From Salinispora cortesiana (GTDB lineage Bacteria; Actinomycetota; Actinomycetes; Mycobacteriales; Micromonosporaceae), in contig NZ_AXVR01000011.1 of the NCBI RefSeq assembly GCF_000484695.1, positions 1-64,000 on the forward strand: a stretch of 64,000 nucleotides of DNA, in the 5' to 3' direction. Shown here piece after piece: positions 55,203 through 62,846 of the stretch. Below the pieces are notes generated by a model. The model ran no database searches. It was not told the DNA's origin and saw only the letters and a list, made by a program, of their open reading frames with translations. A program made the position numbers and the translations under genes. How positions within the stretch are numbered: position 1 is the first letter of the stretch; every line of letters begins with the position of its first letter.

Positions 55203-56318
55203 ATGACACCTCCGCACAACTACCTGGCGGTCATCAAGGTCGTCGGTATCGGTGGTGGCGGCGTGAATGCCGTCAACCGAATGATCGAGGTTGGGCTCAA
55301 GGGCGTCGAGTTCATCGCGATCAACACCGATGCGCAGGCACTGTTGATGAGTGACGCCGATGTCAAGCTCGACGTGGGGCGGGAACTGACCCGTGGTCTG
55401 GGCGCCGGTGCCAACCCGGATGTCGGAAAGAACGCGGCCGAGGACCACCGCGACGAGATCGAGGAAGTTCTGAAGGGCGCCGACATGGTCTTCGTGACCT
55501 GCGGCGAGGGTGGTGGCACCGGCACCGGGGGAGCTCCGGTGGTGGCGAACATCGCCCGCAAGCTCGGCGCGCTCACCATCGGTGTGGTCACCCGGCCGTT
55601 CTCGTTCGAGGGCAAGCGCCGCCAGGTGCAGGCCGAGGCCGGCATTGACGAGTTGCGGAACCAGTGCGACACGCTGATCGTGATCCCGAACGACCGGCTC
55701 CTCGCGCTCGGTGACCGGAACATCTCCATGATGGATGCCTTCCGCACCGCGGACCAGGTGCTCCTCTCCGGTGTCCAGGGGATCACCGACCTGATCACCA
55801 CTCCCGGTCTGATCAATCTGGACTTCGCCGATGTCAAGAGTGTGATGAGCGGTGCCGGCAGCGCGCTGATGGGAATCGGTAGTGCCCGGGGTGAAAACCG
55901 GGCGGTGGAGGCGGCCGAGGCGGCCATCTCCAGCCCGTTGCTGGAGCAGAGCATGGACGGTGCCCGCGGCGTGCTGCTCTCGATCGCGGGCGGTTCCGAC
56001 CTGGGACTGTTCGAGATCAACGATGCGGCGCAACTGGTCACCGACGCGGCCCACCCGGAAGCCAACATCATTTTCGGTGCGGTGATCGACGACGCCCTCG
56101 GCGACGAGGTGCGGGTTACCGTCATCGCCGCAGGCTTCGACGGAGGCGCGCCCGCATACAAGGCGGCCGAGCCGGCCCGCAAGACGAATCAGAATCAGCC
56201 GGCACCGGCCACGCCGGCGGTACCGGCGCCGCCCACCACCCCCGCCCCGCAGCAGTCGCCGCGTCGGGTTCTCTTCGACGATGTCGATGTTCCCGACTTC
56301 CTCAAGAACGGTTCCTGA
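55203..56318 (+). CDS. ftsZ: Cell division GTPase FtsZ
   Basis: A 371-aa tubulin-like GTPase that polymerises into the division ring. Nucleotide-binding stretches are [17 protein letters not shown], the tubulin signature [10 protein letters not shown] (about 103-112) and [11 protein letters not shown]. The C-terminal linker is rich in Pro, Ala and Gln. The C-terminal peptide is [12 protein letters not shown], which binds SepF. The ribosome binding site AGGGGGAAAGGA precedes ATG 55203. An upstream in-frame GTG (55095) falls inside the promoter. Confidence 0.98.
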   Translation: MTPPHNYLAVIKVVGIGGGGVNAVNRMIEVGLKGVEFIAINTDAQALLMSDADVKLDVGRELTRGLGAGANPDVGKNAAEDHRDEIEEVLKGADMVFVTCGEGGGTGTGGAPVVANIARKLGALTIGVVTRPFSFEGKRRQVQAEAGIDELRNQCDTLIVIPNDRLLALGDRNISMMDAFRTADQVLLSGVQGITDLITTPGLINLDFADVKSVMSGAGSALMGIGSARGENRAVEAAEAAISSPLLEQSMDGARGVLLSIAGGSDLGLFEINDAAQLVTDAAHPEANIIFGAVIDDALGDEVRVTVIAAGFDGGAPAYKAAEPARKTNQNQPAPATPAVPAPPTTPAPQQSPRRVLFDDVDVPDFLKNGS

Positions 56319-56327
56319 GTCCTGCCG

Positions 56328-57074
56328 ATGACCAACACCCCCGCCGCGACGCCCACCAACCGGAACGCTGATCTTGCAGCTGGCCTTGCCCGAGTCCGTA
56401 CCCGAATCGCCGACGCCTGTGCGGCGGCCGGTCGAGACCCCGGGGAGGTGGCCATGATCGCGGTAACCAAGACGTACCCGGCGAGTGACGTTGTCGCCCT
56501 GGTGGGGCTCGGGGCAGTCGAGGTGGGGGAGAACCGGGACCAGGAGGCCGCGGTGAAGGCCGCCGAGGTGGCCGCGGCGGGGGTGACACCTCGGTGGCAC
56601 TTCATTGGCCAGCTGCAGCGGAACAAGGCGAAGTCGGTGGTCCGGTACGCCGACGTGGTGCAGTCGGTTGACAGCGTCCGGTTGGCCCGGGCGTTGGATC
56701 GGGCCTCGGCGGCAGAACGGGACCAGCCGTTGGAGGTGCTCCTTCAGGTCAGCATCGATGGGGCGGTGGGTCGCGGCGGTGCGTTGCCCGACTCCGCCGA
56801 CCCGGACGCGGGACTCGATCCGGTGGCCGAGGTGGTGGCGGGTGCCGACGGGCTGCGGCTCGGCGGGTTGATGGCAGTGGCGCCGCTGGGCTGGGAGCCG
56901 GACCGGGCGTTTGCCCGGTTGGCGGAGGTGGCGTCCGGGTTCCGGGTCCAGCATCCGCAGGCGATGATGTTGTCGGCTGGTATGAGCGGGGATCTGGAAT
57001 CGGCGATCCGGCACGGCGCGACACATGTCCGGGTAGGCAGCGCGTTACTCGGAATGCGCCCCACGCTGCGGTAG
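56328..57074 (+). CDS. yggS: YggS/PLPBP-family pyridoxal phosphate homeostasis protein
   Basis: A 248-aa single-domain PLP-binding barrel. The PLP lysine is in MIAVTKTYPASDVVAL (about 47). Family motifs are VEVGENRDQEAAVKA, WHFIGQLQRNKAKSVV, SAGMSGDLESAIRHGATHVRVGS in short blocks, and a phosphate-binding end GSALLGMR. It buffers intracellular PLP and has no known catalysis. It begins 9 bp after ftsZ. In Streptomyces a YfiH/PgeF gene normally lies between them; none is present here. Confidence 0.92.
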   Translation: MTNTPAATPTNRNADLAAGLARVRTRIADACAAAGRDPGEVAMIAVTKTYPASDVVALVGLGAVEVGENRDQEAAVKAAEVAAAGVTPRWHFIGQLQRNKAKSVVRYADVVQSVDSVRLARALDRASAAERDQPLEVLLQVSIDGAVGRGGALPDSADPDAGLDPVAEVVAGADGLRLGGLMAVAPLGWEPDRAFARLAEVASGFRVQHPQAMMLSAGMSGDLESAIRHGATHVRVGSALLGMRPTLR

Positions 57075-57261
57075 CCTGACCGCCAGGAGCAAATTACATC
57101 GGTGTTGTTTGGTGGGAGTGGCATTCCTCTCGTCGGGGTTGGGGCGCGCGACGCGAAGCGCGCGCCCGGGGGGTGCCGATCCGGCGAGCAGAAGTGATCC
57201 ACTTGCGGCAGACGACACGGCACAGGGGTGCGTGCCGTAGGGCGGACGGGAAGGGCGCGGG

Positions 57262-57948
57262 ATGGGTGCGCTGCGCAAGGCGGGGGTCTGGCTCGGTCTG
57301 GTCGAGGAGGACGACGAGCGGGCTTACGACGATGGTGGCTACGACAAGGGGAGCTACCGCGAGTCGCGGTATCGGTCGAGCCGATACTCCGAGGACTTCG
57401 GAGAAGAGGACGACGACGTCGAGGAGGCCGCTCCGCCCCGCTCGCGGCTCGGCGACCGGGGACGTCTGGAGCGGGCTGCGGCACGGTCGAGTGACGTCGA
57501 CCACCGCGAGGAGGGCGAGCAGTCGGAGCGGGTCGAGCGCACGAGCGTCCGATCGATCACCCGGTCCGCCCCCGAGTCGTCTGGAGCCCTGACCTACCAC
57601 ACCCGCGACAACCTGGCCTTGGCGCCCCAGGCGCCGGTCCGGGAGCGGGTGCCGGTGGAGGAGGAGCAGCGCTACCAGATCACCACGCTGCACCCGACGA
57701 CCTACCGGGAGGCGCGGACGATCGGCGAGCACTTCCGAGACGGTGTCCCCGTCATCATCAACCTGACGGAGATGGATGAGGCGGATGCCCGGCGACTGGT
57801 TGATTTCGCCGCCGGGCTGGCGTTCGGGCTGCGCGGTACGATCGAGCGCGTGACCAACCGGGTGTTCCTGCTTTCGCCGGCCAATGTCCAGGTCACCGCG
57901 GAGGACAAAGCCAAGATCGCTGAGGGCGGCTTCTTCAGCCTCAGTTGA
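57262..57948 (+). CDS. sepF: Cell division protein SepF
   Basis: A 228-aa FtsZ-ring membrane anchor. The N-terminal amphipathic helix is [20 protein letters not shown] long acidic and arginine-rich linker, with many Tyr, Ser and Asp, spans about 20-130. The C-terminal SepF domain has [40 protein letters not shown] and [12 protein letters not shown]. It binds the FtsZ tail in actinobacteria, which lack FtsA. The 187-bp gap upstream could hold its own promoter. Confidence 0.94.
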   Translation: MGALRKAGVWLGLVEEDDERAYDDGGYDKGSYRESRYRSSRYSEDFGEEDDDVEEAAPPRSRLGDRGRLERAAARSSDVDHREEGEQSERVERTSVRSITRSAPESSGALTYHTRDNLALAPQAPVRERVPVEEEQRYQITTLHPTTYREARTIGEHFRDGVPVIINLTEMDEADARRLVDFAAGLAFGLRGTIERVTNRVFLLSPANVQVTAEDKAKIAEGGFFSLS

Positions 57949-57978
57949 TCAGCCCGAGTGCAAGGGACGTCGCCAGCC

Positions 57979-58287
57979 GTGTTGTCAATCCTGCTGCAGG
58001 TTCTTTATCTGGTCTTGTTTGTCTTTCTTCTTATCCTGTTGTCCCGATTTGTGTTGAGTGCTGTGCTCCAGTACGGCCGGCGTTGGCAACCAGGACGGGG
58101 GGCGTCGGCGGGGCTGGAAACCGTGTGGAGCGTCACTGATCCTCCGCTCCACGCGTTGAGGCGTGTGATCCCTCCGCTGCGAATTGGTACCGTGAGCATC
58201 GACCTGGCCTCCCTTGTGCTCCTGGTTATCCTGTTCGTGCTGATGGAGTTCGTGTTAGGGCCGTCGATCTACCGGACCGCTGGATGA
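57979..58287 (+). CDS. YggT-family membrane protein
   Basis: A 102-aa small membrane protein with two hydrophobic regions. The first (about 3-27, ILLQVLYLVLFVFLLILLSR) precedes the conserved VWSVTDPPLHALRRVIPPLR. The second, ASLVLLVILFVLMEFVLG, is near the C-terminus. It is a usual member of the sepF-divIVA group; the role is unclear. GTG 57979 has GGGACG 9 nt upstream; GTG 57958 would add seven residues. Confidence 0.88.
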   Translation: MLSILLQVLYLVLFVFLLILLSRFVLSAVLQYGRRWQPGRGASAGLETVWSVTDPPLHALRRVIPPLRIGTVSIDLASLVLLVILFVLMEFVLGPSIYRTAG

Positions 58288-58328
58288 CCGATGCGCTTTC
58301 GCGGCCGCAACTGACCCGAGGAGTTTCG

Positions 58329-59141
58329 ATGCCGCTGACCCCGGCCGACGTCCACAACGTCGCCTTCAAAAAGCCGCCGATCGGCAAGCGGGGGTACGAC
58401 GAGGAGGAGGTCGATGCCTTCCTGGATGAGGTCGAGCGTGAGCTGGCCCGTCTGATCGAGGAGAACAACGAGCTGCGCGCTCAGGTGGAGCGCGGTGGCC
58501 GTGGCGGCGGCCCCGCCGGTCCGGTCGGCCCCGGCGGTGACGCCCGGCTCGCCGCCGAGCTCAACGACGTGAAGGCCCAGCTCGACCGGGTCCAGCGGGA
58601 CAAGGCCGGGGCCGAGCAGGCCGCCCGCGCGATGCAGGCGGAGCTGGAGCAGGTCCGCGGCGCCGGTGCCGTGCCGGCCGGTGGCGACGGTGAGCAGCAG
58701 GCGCTGCGGGTGCTGATGATGGCCCAGCGGACCGCCGATGATCACGTCACCGACGCCCGCCGCGAAGCCGACCAGGTGCTCTCCGAGGCCCGGTCCAAGG
58801 CCGAGGAGGTCACCCGCGAGGCGCGGGCGAAGGCCGATGCCCTGGAGCGGGACGCCCGTCAGCGGCACCAGGAGGCTATGGGTGGCCTGGACACCAAGCG
58901 CACTGCGTTGCAGGAGCACATCGAGGGGCTCAAGCAGTTCGAGCGCGAGTACCGCACCCGCCTCAAGGCGTACCTCGAAAGTCAGCTGCGTGATCTTGAC
59001 AGCCGTGGGCAGGGCCCGGATGTCGAGATCGACCGGACCGATGGTGGTGGGCGCGCTGGTGGAGGCAATGGACTTGCCGCAGCCGGTCTCGCCGGCTCCT
59101 ACGGCGGCGGTCGCTCCGGCGCGCTGGAAGCCGGTCGCTGA
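58329..59141 (+). CDS. divIVA: DivIVA/Wag31 polar growth protein
   Basis: A 270-aa coiled-coil scaffold that marks curved membrane and directs polar wall growth. The N-terminal domain is MPLTPADVHNVAFKKPPIGK followed by GYDEEEVDAFLDEVE. A glycine-rich linker lies at about 58-75. The long coiled coil with many Glu, Arg and Ala runs to about 225, and a Gly/Ala-rich tail follows. Wag31 in mycobacteria is phosphorylated by PASTA kinases, which gives a possible link to the kinase at 2-4 kb. ATG 58329 follows CGAGGAG. Confidence 0.94.
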   Translation: MPLTPADVHNVAFKKPPIGKRGYDEEEVDAFLDEVERELARLIEENNELRAQVERGGRGGGPAGPVGPGGDARLAAELNDVKAQLDRVQRDKAGAEQAARAMQAELEQVRGAGAVPAGGDGEQQALRVLMMAQRTADDHVTDARREADQVLSEARSKAEEVTREARAKADALERDARQRHQEAMGGLDTKRTALQEHIEGLKQFEREYRTRLKAYLESQLRDLDSRGQGPDVEIDRTDGGGRAGGGNGLAAAGLAGSYGGGRSGALEAGR

Positions 59142-59217
59142 CCACACCGGCCGGCGGTCGTCGCGCTGACGGCCGCCCGGTCTCGCTCAGAATCGGAACG
59201 AGGCGCGGGGGTGGGCT

Positions 59218-59802
59218 TTGATAGTCGCCAGTATCCTGCTCATTCTCGTTGCGGTGGTGCTGCTGGTGGCTGGCCTCGCTGATGGATCCAGCCTCCTGCT
59301 GATTGTCTCCATCGCGGCCAGTCTGCTGGCCGCCGTCGCGCTCGTCGTGGGTGCCCGCCAGGCAGCCGCGTCCCGGGCTGCGGCGGAGCGACCGCCGTCC
59401 GAGACTGATCGAGGCGGTGGGAGTGCCGACCGGCAACCGGGGAGCTTCATGCTTCCCGGGCAGCACTTTCCCCCGCTGATCGACCATGGCGGCACCGGGT
59501 GGCGGCAACCACCCGGGCCGCCGGTCGCAGTCTCCGAACCGGTTGCGAACGACGAGCCAGCTCCACAGTCAGTTTCCCCGGCGGAGGCAGCACGGCTGGC
59601 CCGACTCGGCCGGGAGGTGTGGGTGGTTGACGCCCACCCCCGCTACCACCTGGCCGGCTGTTCGCGGCTACTCGGCGAGCCCGAGCCGCTTCCCGTCGCC
59701 GAGGCGGTAGACCTCGGCTTTACCCCTTGTGCCCACTGCGCCCCGGTCGCCACCTTGTTGACCGAGGAAGGACGGATCGCCAGCGGCGGTGCCGGTGCCT
59801 GA
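59218..59802 (+). CDS. Membrane protein with a C-terminal His-Cys motif, function unknown
   Basis: A 194-aa protein. Two adjacent helices (about 2-20 and 25-45) begin it. A Pro/Gly-rich region follows, and then a compact C-terminal motif: HPRYHLAGCSRLL, and 20 residues later GFTPCAHCAP. The H...C...C-x2-C pattern resembles small metal-binding ends found on nucleases and surface proteins, so zinc binding is plausible. The only suitable start is a TTG, preceded by GCGGGGGTGG. The gene overlaps the DUF167 gene by 14 bp. Confidence 0.7.
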   Translation: MIVASILLILVAVVLLVAGLADGSSLLLIVSIAASLLAAVALVVGARQAAASRAAAERPPSETDRGGGSADRQPGSFMLPGQHFPPLIDHGGTGWRQPPGPPVAVSEPVANDEPAPQSVSPAEAARLARLGREVWVVDAHPRYHLAGCSRLLGEPEPLPVAEAVDLGFTPCAHCAPVATLLTEEGRIASGGAGA

Positions 59803-60109
59803 GGCGCCCGACGCCCACGGCGATGAACCGTTGACCGTCGCGGTCCGGATCAAGCCGGGATCGTCTCGGTCCCGGGTTGGGGGCCGTTACCCGGGGCCTT
59901 ATGGCCCTGCTCTGGTTATCGCGGTGACGGCACCACCGGTGGATGGGCGGGCCACCGAGGCGGCGCTTCGTGTCCTCGCCGAAGCGCTCGGAGTCCGGCG
60001 GAGAGCGGTTTCCCTGGGCGCTGGGGCGGCCAGTCGAGACAAGATCTTTTATGTCGGTGGGGTCAGCGCCGAGATCGCCCAGACGCTGCACCAGCTCCGC
60101 GACGGATAG
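59789..60109 (+). CDS. DUF167 (YggU) family protein
   Basis: A 106-aa protein. The family core is VAVRIKPGSSRSRVGG, then ALVIAVTAPPVDGRATEAAL with the conserved PPVDGRAN-like turn, and RVLAEALGVRRRAVSLGAGA. It folds as a small alpha/beta domain of unknown function. It is often near yggS and yggT in bacteria, as here. The start is GTG 59789 or GTG 59795. Confidence 0.88.
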   Translation: MPVPEAPDAHGDEPLTVAVRIKPGSSRSRVGGRYPGPYGPALVIAVTAPPVDGRATEAALRVLAEALGVRRRAVSLGAGAASRDKIFYVGGVSAEIAQTLHQLRDG

Positions 60110-60661
60110 GGCGGACCGACCACCACGTGCCCTGGCCTCGCGTCTGGTACTTGGCCCACCCCTGGTATTTGGCCCGGCCCTCGGCTTCCGGTCCCCGGTT
60201 CCTGACCCGTTGCCCTGCCTTGCCCTGCCCTGCTCTGGGCAACGGGTGCTCCTGGTGCGGTGGTGGCTACTTCCGCGGGCGGCAGCCTGCTCTCCTTGGG
60301 TCCGAGGGGCCGGGAAGCTGCCGCGGCGCCGGACGCTGCCGCGGCGGCGGAACGAGGCGGAGCGGTGGCTGCGAACCGTCAAGCTGGCAGCGGTGAGCGG
60401 CGTACGGGTTTGGCGATTACGGCGAGTTTCGGAGCATTTAGTCTGCTAGCGTTCCTTTTGCCCGAGATGAGTTAATTCGGGGTGGGCGTCAGGGCGTCGG
60501 TGCGCCACATTGTCGGACGCCTGTACGTTCCGTATCCTTGCGAACCTCCGGAGTGCGCGGCCCTATGGCTGCGCGCCCGTTTTGTACCTGGGGGCGCCGA
60601 GCGCGGCGGCCTCTGTCCAGGTGCCGCGGTCCTCCGCGGCTCCGCGGCTAAGGGAGCGACG
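60110..60661 (+). other. 552-bp gap before the zinc-finger gene
   Basis: The first 150 bp are a CCTTGCCCTG/TTGGCCC-rich low-complexity stretch with no gene. One short candidate gene (60365-60475) is listed separately. The last 180 bp should hold the promoter of the downstream gene; ACGTTCCGTATCCTTG near 60524-60539 is the least GC-rich part. No terminator hairpin was obvious. Confidence 0.4.
60365..60475 (+). CDS. Possible 36-aa membrane peptide
   Basis: A GTG ORF gives MAANRQAGSGERRTGLAITA and then a hydrophobic stretch, FGAFSLLAFLLPE, before the stop. GAGGCGGAG lies just upstream of the start. A basic N-terminus plus one helix is what a small membrane protein would look like. No similarity is recognised and the ORF is short, so this is tentative. 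Confidence 0.3.
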   Translation: MAANRQAGSGERRTGLAITASFGAFSLLAFLLPEMS

Positions 60662-61081
60662 ATGGCGAAGCCAGCCGACACGAGGACCGCCGGCCGTAAG
60701 CCGGCGACCAAGTCCACCCGCAGCGCGGCGGAGACCGAGAAGATCCGGGTAGCCCTGGCAGCGCGGCGAGACGAGCTTCGTGCCGAGTATGATCAGACGT
60801 TGAGCGAGATCACCGAGCTGCAGCGCGACCGGCTGACCGACTCGGCCGGGGACGACCAGGCCGATACCGGCACCAAGACGTTCGAGCGGGAGCAGGAGAT
60901 TTCCCTCGCGAACAGCATCCTGGAAAGGATCACGCAGGTCGAGCGGGCGCTGGAGCGGCTCGATGAGGGTGGCTACGGCTGGTGCGAGCGGTGCGGCAAC
61001 CCGATCCCGGTGGAGCGGCTGGCTGCCTTCCCGTCGGCGACCCTCTGTGTGACCTGCAAGCAACTGGCGGAGCGGCGCTGA
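60662..61081 (+). CDS. DksA/TraR-family C4 zinc-finger protein
   Basis: A 139-aa protein. A basic N-terminus precedes a coiled coil (EKIRVALAARRDELRAEYDQ, LSEITELQRDRLTD). The C-terminal zinc finger is CERCGNPIPVERL followed by LCVTC, a C-x2-C-x17-C-x2-C arrangement. DksA-like proteins enter the RNA polymerase secondary channel, but the coiled-coil tip residues of true DksA are not clear here. ATG 60662 follows AAGGGAGCG. It precedes lspA by 62 bp. Confidence 0.88.
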   Translation: MAKPADTRTAGRKPATKSTRSAAETEKIRVALAARRDELRAEYDQTLSEITELQRDRLTDSAGDDQADTGTKTFEREQEISLANSILERITQVERALERLDEGGYGWCERCGNPIPVERLAAFPSATLCVTCKQLAERR

Positions 61082-61143
61082 GACCTCGCTCCCCAGCAGC
61101 CCGGTGAGGCGGCGCCGCCGCCGCGAGCGTCGATGGGGAGCAG

Positions 61144-61857
61144 ATGACCGCAGGACCGACCCCGGGATCCGGCCGCGCCGAGGCGGCCGGATCCGCCGAG
61201 CCGGCGGGCCGCCCGGCCCCCGAGCCGGACGGCGCCGTCGAGCCGGACCGGCCCGTCGAGGGGGGTGGGCCCGTTGAGGCGGACCGGCCCGTCGAGGCCG
61301 CCGGTGCGACGCCCCGCCGCCCCGCCGCGTTGATCCTGTTCGGCATCGGCCTCACCGTGTTGGCGCTCGACTTCGGGACCAAGCACCTGGCACTTCAGGC
61401 GCTGGAAGGCCGGGAGCCGGTCGAACTCCTGGGCGGCCTGGTCTATCTCAGCCTCACCCGCAACAGCGGCGCGGCGTGGAGCATCGGCGCCGACTACACC
61501 TGGGTCTTCTCGCTGATCACCATCCTCGTGATCGGCTGGATCCTCTGGACGGCGCTGCGCCTGCGCTCCCTGCCCTGGGCGGTGTCGTTGGGGCTGGTGC
61601 TTGGCGGGGCACTCGGAAACCTGATGGACCGGATCTTTCGTGCTCCGGGCTGGTTCGTCGGACACGTGGTCGACATGATCAGTGTCCTCGAGCCGTACGG
61701 TCGGGCATTTCCGGTGTTCAACGTGGCCGACAGCGCGCTGGTCTGCGGCGTCGTCCTCGCGGTATTCCTCGAGCTGACCGGCCGCCAGCGCGACGGCAGC
61801 CGGCTCGGCCGGGACGGACGACGGGCGACCCCCACCGCGCCGCGGGAGCGGGCATGA
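61144..61857 (+). CDS. lspA: Lipoprotein signal peptidase (signal peptidase II)
   Basis: A 237-aa membrane aspartyl protease that removes lipoprotein signal peptides. Four helices are visible. Conserved regions are [25 protein letters not shown], the first catalytic Asp in GNLMDRIFR and the second in [12 protein letters not shown]. The N-terminal 60 residues are an added Pro/Glu/Gly-rich tail with repeated PVE(A/P)DRPVE units, absent from most LspA. The stop overlaps the next gene by 4 bp. Confidence 0.93.
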   Translation: MTAGPTPGSGRAEAAGSAEPAGRPAPEPDGAVEPDRPVEGGGPVEADRPVEAAGATPRRPAALILFGIGLTVLALDFGTKHLALQALEGREPVELLGGLVYLSLTRNSGAAWSIGADYTWVFSLITILVIGWILWTALRLRSLPWAVSLGLVLGGALGNLMDRIFRAPGWFVGHVVDMISVLEPYGRAFPVFNVADSALVCGVVLAVFLELTGRQRDGSRLGRDGRRATPTAPRERA

Positions 61858-62798
61858 CGGCGGCATACGCGGCCGGCGGTGACCAGCGATCGCTGCCAGT
61901 CCCGGACGGGCTCGACGGACTCCGTCTCGACCAGGCCGTCGCGCGGCTCTTCGGGCTCTCCCGGACGACCGCGGCGGCCCTGGTCGACGCGGGCGCCGCA
62001 CTGGTTGATGGCACGGTGCGGGCTAATTCCTACAAGATTCGGGCCGGGTCCTGGCTGGAGGTGACGCTGCCGGCGCCAGCGGCTCCGCCGGCCGTCGTGC
62101 CGCAGGCGGTGTCCGGCCTGGGCGTCGTGTATGCCGACGACGACATCGTGGTGGTGGACAAGCCGGTCGGTGTGGCCGCCCACCCCAGTCCCGGTTGGAC
62201 CGGACCGACCGTGATCGGTGGGCTTGCCGCGATCGGCCACCGGATCGCCACCAGCGGCGCGGCCGAGCGGCAGGGCGTGGTGCATCGGCTCGACGTCGGC
62301 ACGACCGGGATCATGGTGGTGGCCAAGAGTGAGCAGGCCTACACCTTCCTGAAGCGGGCGTTCAAGTACCGCGAGGTGGAGAAGCGCTACCACGCCGTGG
62401 TGCAGGGGCATCTCGATCCGTTGCGCGGCACCATCGATGCCCCGATCGATCGGCACCCGCACCACGACTACCGCTGGGCGGTGGTCTCGGGTGGTAAGCC
62501 CAGCATCACCCACTACGACACACTTGAGGCCTTTCCGGCGGCCAGCCTGGTGGACGTACGGCTGGAGACGGGCCGTACGCACCAGATCCGAGTGCACTTC
62601 TCGACGCTGCGCCACCCCTGTGTGGGCGACCTCACGTACGGAGCCGATCCCACCCTCGCCAAGCGGCTCGGCCTGGATCGGCAGTGGCTGCATGCCCGGG
62701 AGTTGGGGTTCCGCCATCCCCGAACAGGGGCGGAGGTCTGCTTCGTCAGCGACTACCCTGACGACCTGGACCGCGCGCTGGGAATCCTGCGGGACTAA
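61854..62798 (+). CDS. RluA/RluD-family 23S rRNA pseudouridine synthase
   Basis: A 314-aa pseudouridine synthase with an N-terminal S4 domain ([20 protein letters not shown]). The catalytic Asp lies in [17 protein letters not shown] (about 146). Further motifs are [26 protein letters not shown] and [16 protein letters not shown]. RluD makes pseudouridines in helix 69 of 23S rRNA; exact sites here are not known. It follows lspA as in many bacteria. Confidence 0.92.
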   Translation: MTAAYAAGGDQRSLPVPDGLDGLRLDQAVARLFGLSRTTAAALVDAGAALVDGTVRANSYKIRAGSWLEVTLPAPAAPPAVVPQAVSGLGVVYADDDIVVVDKPVGVAAHPSPGWTGPTVIGGLAAIGHRIATSGAAERQGVVHRLDVGTTGIMVVAKSEQAYTFLKRAFKYREVEKRYHAVVQGHLDPLRGTIDAPIDRHPHHDYRWAVVSGGKPSITHYDTLEAFPAASLVDVRLETGRTHQIRVHFSTLRHPCVGDLTYGADPTLAKRLGLDRQWLHARELGFRHPRTGAEVCFVSDYPDDLDRALGILRD

Positions 62799-62846
62799 GC
62801 GCGGGAATGACCTGACCGATCCAACGCGACGAGGGGATCTCCGTCC

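Noticed and set aside
55134..57026. 630-codon minus-strand frame across ftsZ and yggS
   Set aside because: It is antisense to two clear genes and to the ftsZ leader, so it is a codon-bias shadow.
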